Part shown: in pieces, positions 60,644-64,000 of the stretch | Position numbering within the stretch: position 1 is the stretch's first letter | Layout of the letters: every line of letters starts with the position of its first letter | Assembly: GCA_965221075.1 (NCBI GenBank) | Contig: OZ244865.1 | Span: forward strand, 2,108,001-2,172,000 | DNA length: 64,000 nucleotides | Direction: 5' to 3' | Origin: UBA2970 sp965221075 | Lineage (GTDB): Bacteria > Verrucomicrobiota > Verrucomicrobiia > Limisphaerales > AAA164-E04 | Notes under the pieces: generated by a model | Databases searched by the model: none | Told to the model about the DNA's origin: nothing | Seen by the model: the letters and a program-made list of their open reading frames with translations, nothing else | Made by a program: the position numbers and the translations under genes

Positions 60644-61678
60644 CTACGGACGGGGCTGGTCTTCCGGATTTTCCTGCGGCAGGGAGCCTCCCCCGGCGGC
60701 GGGAGCCTCCCCTTCCTCCGCCCGAGGCCCTTCCGGAGGGGACGCCCCGGGTTCCGGCGCCGCGCCTTCTGCCCGGGCGGTCTCTTCCCGAATGTCAGGA
60801 TCCGGGGCCGTGGGAGCCTCTCCAGAGGCCGGTTCCGGAGCGGGAGGCGAATCTGGCAGGGGCTGCTCCCCGGCAGCAGCCGCTTCCCCGGCGACAGGCT
60901 CTGAAGAGCCGGGCCCGGACACGGCGGGTTCGGCGGCAGGAGCCACTCCCTGCGGGGCCGGGGCTGAGTCTCCGGAGGCGGACTCCTCCCCGGCGGACCC
61001 GGACGGGGCCGTCTCTCCGGCGGCCGCCTCGCTGACCTCCCCGGAGGCGGGGGCCGGCTCCTTCTCATTCTTAGAAGGCAGCTCGATGCCGCGCTTGGCC
61101 AGGATGTCGGCCTTGCGGCGCAGGCCGATCAGGGCGTTGAGCGTAGCCTTGGCCACGTTGGAGGCGTTGTTGGAGCCGAGGGACTTGGTCAGCACGTTCT
61201 TGACCCCGGCCAGCTCCAGCACCGAGCGCACCACCTTGCCGGCGATCACTCCGGTTCCCGGACTGGCCGGGCGGAGGATGATGTTGGCACCGCCGAAGAA
61301 GGTGTTCATCCGGTGGGGAATGGTGCCCTCCACCAGGGCCACCTCCATCATCGACTTGCGCGCGTTCTCGTTCCCCTTGCGGATGGCGTCGGCCACCTCT
61401 CCCGCCTTGCCCAGGCCCAGGCCCACCTTGCCCTTGCTGTCGCCTGCCACCACCAGAGCGCTGAAGTTGAAGCGGCGCCCCCCCTTTACCACCTTGGAGG
61501 AGCGGTTGACGAAGATCACCTTCTCGCTGACCTCGCCCTCCTCGCGCTCCCCGCCCTGCGGGCGGCCGCCCCATCCCCGGCGGCCGCCGGGCCGGCCGCC
61601 GAAGCCGCCGCGGAAGCCTCCCGGCCGGGGAGGGCCGCCGAACCTGCCCCCGCTTCCTCTGCTGGATGTCTCTGGCAC
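60644..61678 (-). CDS. rpsE: 30S ribosomal protein S5 with long disordered tails
   Basis: Residues ~51-200 are S5: E-K-V-I-F-V-N-R-S-S-K-V-V-K-G-G-R-R-F, G-K-A-x-E-V and T-K-S-L-G-S-N-N-x-x-N. A 50-residue arginine/glycine-rich N-terminal tail (repeated G-G-R/F) and a ~144-residue C-terminal tail rich in A, E, P, S and G bring it to 344 residues, about twice the usual size. Confidence 0.95.
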   Translation of the reverse strand: MPETSSRGSGGRFGGPPRPGGFRGGFGGRPGGRRGWGGRPQGGEREEGEVSEKVIFVNRSSKVVKGGRRFNFSALVVAGDSKGKVGLGLGKAGEVADAIRKGNENARKSMMEVALVEGTIPHRMNTFFGGANIILRPASPGTGVIAGKVVRSVLELAGVKNVLTKSLGSNNASNVAKATLNALIGLRRKADILAKRGIELPSKNEKEPAPASGEVSEAAAGETAPSGSAGEESASGDSAPAPQGVAPAAEPAVSGPGSSEPVAGEAAAAGEQPLPDSPPAPEPASGEAPTAPDPDIREETARAEGAAPEPGASPPEGPRAEEGEAPAAGGGSLPQENPEDQPRP

Positions 61679-61695
61679 GGATTCTCTCTCGCCGT

Positions 61696-62058
61696 CTAGA
61701 ACTGCAGGCCGCCGGTCCGGGCCGCCTCGGCCAGGGCCTTCACCTTTCCATGGTAGCGGGCGCCGCTCCGGTCGAACACCACGCTGCGGATCCCCTTCTC
61801 CCTGGCCGCCTCCGCCGCCATCTCCCCCAGCGCCGCCGCTCCCTCCTTGTTGGCCGAGATCCCCCGGTCCCGCACGCCGCGCGCCACCGAGGAGACCGAG
61901 GCCAGGGTGCTGCCCGCCTGATCGTCGATGAACTGCACGTAGGCGTTGCGGCCGGTGAAGCGCACGCTCATGCGCGGGCGCTCGCTGGTTCCCGACACCT
62001 TCCGGCGGATGCGGAAGCGGCGCCGGGCGAAGAGCTGGTTCTGCTTCCTGGTCTTCAT
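61696..62058 (-). CDS. rplR: 50S ribosomal protein L18
   Basis: The 120-residue protein has L18's basic start (R-R-R-x-R-I-R-R-K-V-S-G-T), R-P-R-M-S-V and V-V-F-D-R-S-G-A-R-Y-H-G-K-V-K-A-L-A-E-A-A-R. It binds 5S rRNA with L5. ATG at 62058. Confidence 0.96.
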   Translation of the reverse strand: MKTRKQNQLFARRRFRIRRKVSGTSERPRMSVRFTGRNAYVQFIDDQAGSTLASVSSVARGVRDRGISANKEGAAALGEMAAEAAREKGIRSVVFDRSGARYHGKVKALAEAARTGGLQF

Positions 62059-62072
62059 GATCCCCGCATCTC

Positions 62073-62609
62073 CTACTGGACGGTCTTGCCCTCCTTGCGG
62101 ATCAGCTTCTCGCCCTTGTAGCGCACCCCCTTGCCCTTGTAGGGCTCGGGCGGGTAGAAGCTGCGGATCTCCGAGGCGACCCGGCCCACCGCCTGCTTGT
62201 CGGCCCCCTCGACGGCGATCGCGGTCCCCTCGCTGACCCTCACCTCGATGCCCTCGGGCACCTGGTAGCTGATGGTGTGCGAGTAGCCCAGGCTGAGGTC
62301 CAGGCTCCGGCCCTTGAGGACGGCCTTGAAGCCCACCCCCTGGATCTCCAGCTCCCGGACGAATCCCCGCGACACCCCGGCCACCATGTTGCTGACCAGG
62401 GCGCGGGCCAGGCCGTGGCGCTCCCGGGCCTGCTTGTCGTCGCCCTGCCGCTCCACCCGGATGGCCCCCTCCTCCAGGGAGAGCGAGGTCCGGGCCGGCA
62501 GCTCCCACTCCAGGCGACCCTTGGGGCCCTCCACCCCGATGGTCCGATCCTCGATTTCCACCTTCACCCCCCCGGGCACCGGGATGGGCATCCTTCCGAT
62601 CCTCGACAT
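62073..62609 (-). CDS. rplF: 50S ribosomal protein L6
   Basis: The 178-residue protein has the L6 start M-S-R-I-G-x-x-P-I-P-V-P and a C-terminal P-P-E-P-Y-K-G-K-G-V-R-Y-x-x-E. It binds near the factor-binding site of the large subunit. It overlaps nothing and follows rpsH by 4 bp. Confidence 0.97.
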   Translation of the reverse strand: MSRIGRMPIPVPGGVKVEIEDRTIGVEGPKGRLEWELPARTSLSLEEGAIRVERQGDDKQARERHGLARALVSNMVAGVSRGFVRELEIQGVGFKAVLKGRSLDLSLGYSHTISYQVPEGIEVRVSEGTAIAVEGADKQAVGRVASEIRSFYPPEPYKGKGVRYKGEKLIRKEGKTVQ

Positions 62610-62613
62610 GGCG

Positions 62614-62997
62614 CTACCAGACGTTGCAGATCACCTCGCCGCCGATGTTCCTGCGCCGCGCGTCCCGTCCCGACATCACTCCGCGCGAGGTGGAGAGGAT
62701 GGTAACCCCCATGCCTCCCAGCACCCTCGGGATCTCGCCCGAGCCCACGTAGTGCCGCAGTCCCGGCCGGCTCACCCGCTCGATCCCCGAGATCACGCTC
62801 CTGCGGTCCCGGTAGCGGAGGGTCATCTCGATCTCCTTGCGGATTCCGCCCGAGACCCGGTACCCGTCGATGTAGCCCTCCCGCTGGAGGATCCGGACCA
62901 CCCCCTCCTTGATCCGGGAGTGGGGCGCACGCACCCGGGGCAGGAGCGCGGCCCCCGCGTTGCGGATGCCGGTCAGCATGTTGGCGATGGTGTCCAT
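62614..62997 (-). CDS. rpsH: 30S ribosomal protein S8
   Basis: The 127-residue protein has D-T-I-A-N-M-L-T-x-I-R-N-A at the start and S-T-S-R-G-V-M-S-x-R-x-A-R-R-x-N-I-G-G-E at the end, typical of S8. Confidence 0.97.
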   Translation of the reverse strand: MDTIANMLTGIRNAGAALLPRVRAPHSRIKEGVVRILQREGYIDGYRVSGGIRKEIEMTLRYRDRRSVISGIERVSRPGLRHYVGSGEIPRVLGGMGVTILSTSRGVMSGRDARRRNIGGEVICNVW

Positions 62998-63003
62998 GGA
63001 CTC

Positions 63004-63273
63004 CTACCAGCTGGCCTTGGTCACCCCGGGGATCATCCCCGAGAGCGCCATCTCCCGGAAGGCGAGCCGGGAGCAGCCGAACTTGCGGAAGAACCCGTGG
63101 CGGCGCCCGGTCACGTTGCAGCGGTTGACCACCCGGGTGGGGCTGGCGTTGCGCGGCAGCCTGCTGAGGGCCTCGTAGTCGCGCTGGGCCCGCAGCTCGG
63201 CCCGCAGCTCGGCGTACTTCCTGACCGTCTCGGCCTTCCTCCTGTTCCTCTCTATCCAGGCTCTCTTCGCCAT
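63004..63273 (-). CDS. rpsN: 30S ribosomal protein S14 (zinc-free form)
   Basis: At 89 residues with R-C-x-V-T-G-R-x-x-G-F-x-R-K-F-G-C-S-R this is the long S14 form without the C-x2-C zinc pair. It follows rplE by 26 bp. Confidence 0.95.
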   Translation of the reverse strand: MAKRAWIERNRRKAETVRKYAELRAELRAQRDYEALSRLPRNASPTRVVNRCNVTGRRHGFFRKFGCSRLAFREMALSGMIPGVTKASW

Positions 63274-63299
63274 GTCTTGCTCCGCTGGCAGCTCCCTCC

Positions 63300-63836
63300 T
63301 CAGGCGAAGGGCATTCCCATCAGCTCGAGGAAGCGGCGTGCCTCCCCGTCGTTGCGCGCCGAAGTCACCAGGGTGATGTCCATCCCCTGGGTGCGCTTGA
63401 CCTTGTCGAGATCGATCTCGGGAAAGATGGTCTGGTCGGATACGCCCAGCGAGTAGTTCCCGGTCCCGTCGAAGGAGCGGGAGGAGATTCCCCGGAAGTC
63501 CCGGATCCGGGGCAGGGCCGCGGTGATCAGCCGGTCGAAGAACTCGTACATCGCCTCGCGCCGCAGGGTCACCCGGCAGCCGATCGGCTGGCCGGCCCGC
63601 AGCTTGAAGTTGGAGACGCTCCTGCGGGCCCGGCAGGGCACCGGCTTGCGGCCGGTGATCAGCGACAGGTCGTGCATCGCGTCCTCCAGCGCCCCCTTCT
63701 CCAGGTTGGCGCCCACCCCCATGTTGACCACGATCTTCTCCAGCCGCGGGACCTGGTGGATGTTGGCGTAGCCGCCCTTCTCCCGCAGCTCGGGCACCAC
63801 CGTCTCCAGGTACGTCCGTTGGAGCCTGGGCTTCAT
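63300..63836 (-). CDS. rplE: 50S ribosomal protein L5
   Basis: The 178-residue protein has V-N-M-G-V-G, T-G-R-K-P-V-x-x-R-A-R-R-S-V-S-N-F-K-L-R and Q-T-I-F-P-E-I, as in L5. The start overlaps the rplX stop by 4 bp. Confidence 0.97.
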   Translation of the reverse strand: MKPRLQRTYLETVVPELREKGGYANIHQVPRLEKIVVNMGVGANLEKGALEDAMHDLSLITGRKPVPCRARRSVSNFKLRAGQPIGCRVTLRREAMYEFFDRLITAALPRIRDFRGISSRSFDGTGNYSLGVSDQTIFPEIDLDKVKRTQGMDITLVTSARNDGEARRFLELMGMPFA

Positions 63837-64000
63837 TCGCTCTGTTCCTCCTCCACGGCGCCCTCGCCGGCGGCGGCGCGCCGCCCGGCCCGCAGGTCCC
63901 AGCGCTCGGCGCGCATCACGTTGGAGGCGTGGATGCTCCCCTCCCGCTCCACGATGGCCCCTTCGGGGTAGCTCTGGCTCTTGCGGGTGTGGCGCTTGAT
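63833..64000 (-). CDS. rplX: 50S ribosomal protein L24, C-terminal part (cut by window)
   Basis: The last 55 codons of L24 run to TGA at 63833-63835. The visible part has H-T-R-K-S-Q, P-E-G-A-I-V-E-R-E, I-H-A-S-N-V-M and an acidic E-E-E-Q-S-E end that looks extended. The 5' part lies beyond the window. Confidence 0.9.
   Translation of the reverse strand: MKRHTRKSQSYPEGAIVEREGSIHASNVMRAERWDLRAGRRAAAGEGAVEEEQSE

Noticed and set aside
1..64000. CRISPR array, rRNA or prophage
   Set aside because: No regularly spaced direct repeats, rRNA segments, integrase or phage structural genes were seen; the tandem repeats found are all inside protein genes.

Overview
The window is high-GC DNA from a diderm bacterium. 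Lipid A genes (lpxK, an LpxL-type acyltransferase, an LptF/G-type permease), a verrucomicrobial-style prepilin protein, a DUF5069 protein and an aa3 oxidase operon with PVC-style small membrane proteins suggest the Planctomycetes-Verrucomicrobia-Chlamydiae group, most likely Verrucomicrobiota. This placement is inferred from gene families; there is no rRNA gene to confirm it.

Layout. 1-3330: cytochrome c maturation (ResB and CcsA/CcmF-like). 3347-3667: two minus-strand tRNAs (Glu-TTC and a CAT tRNA resembling tRNA-Ile2) with a candidate promoter. 3803-9504: an orphan RbsA-type sugar ABC ATPase, a secreted ThuA-like protein, an IS21 remnant, an atypical FolP-like protein and a UVR-motif protein. 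17858 down to 9521: one long minus-strand operon for an aa3 cytochrome c oxidase (cupredoxin-like leader, ctaA, ctaB, coxA, coxC, coxD, two small membrane proteins, coxB, sco1, DUF420), preceded by a sigma70-like promoter and a perfect TGTGA-N6-TCACA operator. 17939-28437: ribH, a PHP phosphatase, a DUF2064 transferase, DUF5069, an LptF/G permease, glycerate kinase, an orphan NtrC-type regulator, YaeQ-like, LpxL-like and lpxK. 28438-41337: an accessory-looking region with secreted and repeat proteins, three transposase remnants across the window (two of them here), and several long stretches without a gene. 41355-53423: moaA, hopanoid genes (squalene-hopene cyclase and an HpnG-like phosphorylase), a glycosyltransferase, queD, a luxC-luxE pair, an MBL hydrolase, recN and an EamA permease. 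54445-64000: the 3' part of the spc/alpha ribosomal operons in minus orientation, with S11 and S5 carrying long disordered extensions and with no rpmD or infA in their usual places.

The main discovery is at 35508-37604. Directly downstream of rpsU (ribosomal protein S21) lie two overlapping genes, each interrupted by one in-frame TGA exactly where the first cysteine of a thioredoxin-type CxxC motif should be (W-TGA-A-G-C and W-TGA-P-F-C). Each TGA is followed within about 20 nt by a stem-loop with a G in the first two loop bases, which fits a bacterial SECIS element. They are best read as two tandem exported selenoproteins, a UxxC thioredoxin-like protein and a UxxC peroxiredoxin-like protein. 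Conventional annotation would split the first and lose the redox half of the second. No selA, selB, selD or tRNA-Sec is in the window, so the decoding machinery must lie elsewhere.

A second regulatory pattern links distant genes: AAATGAGA-N5-TCTCATTT occurs upstream of the kelch gene and upstream of the prepilin gene, with a degenerate third copy over the prepilin start codon. It resembles a Fur-family operator.
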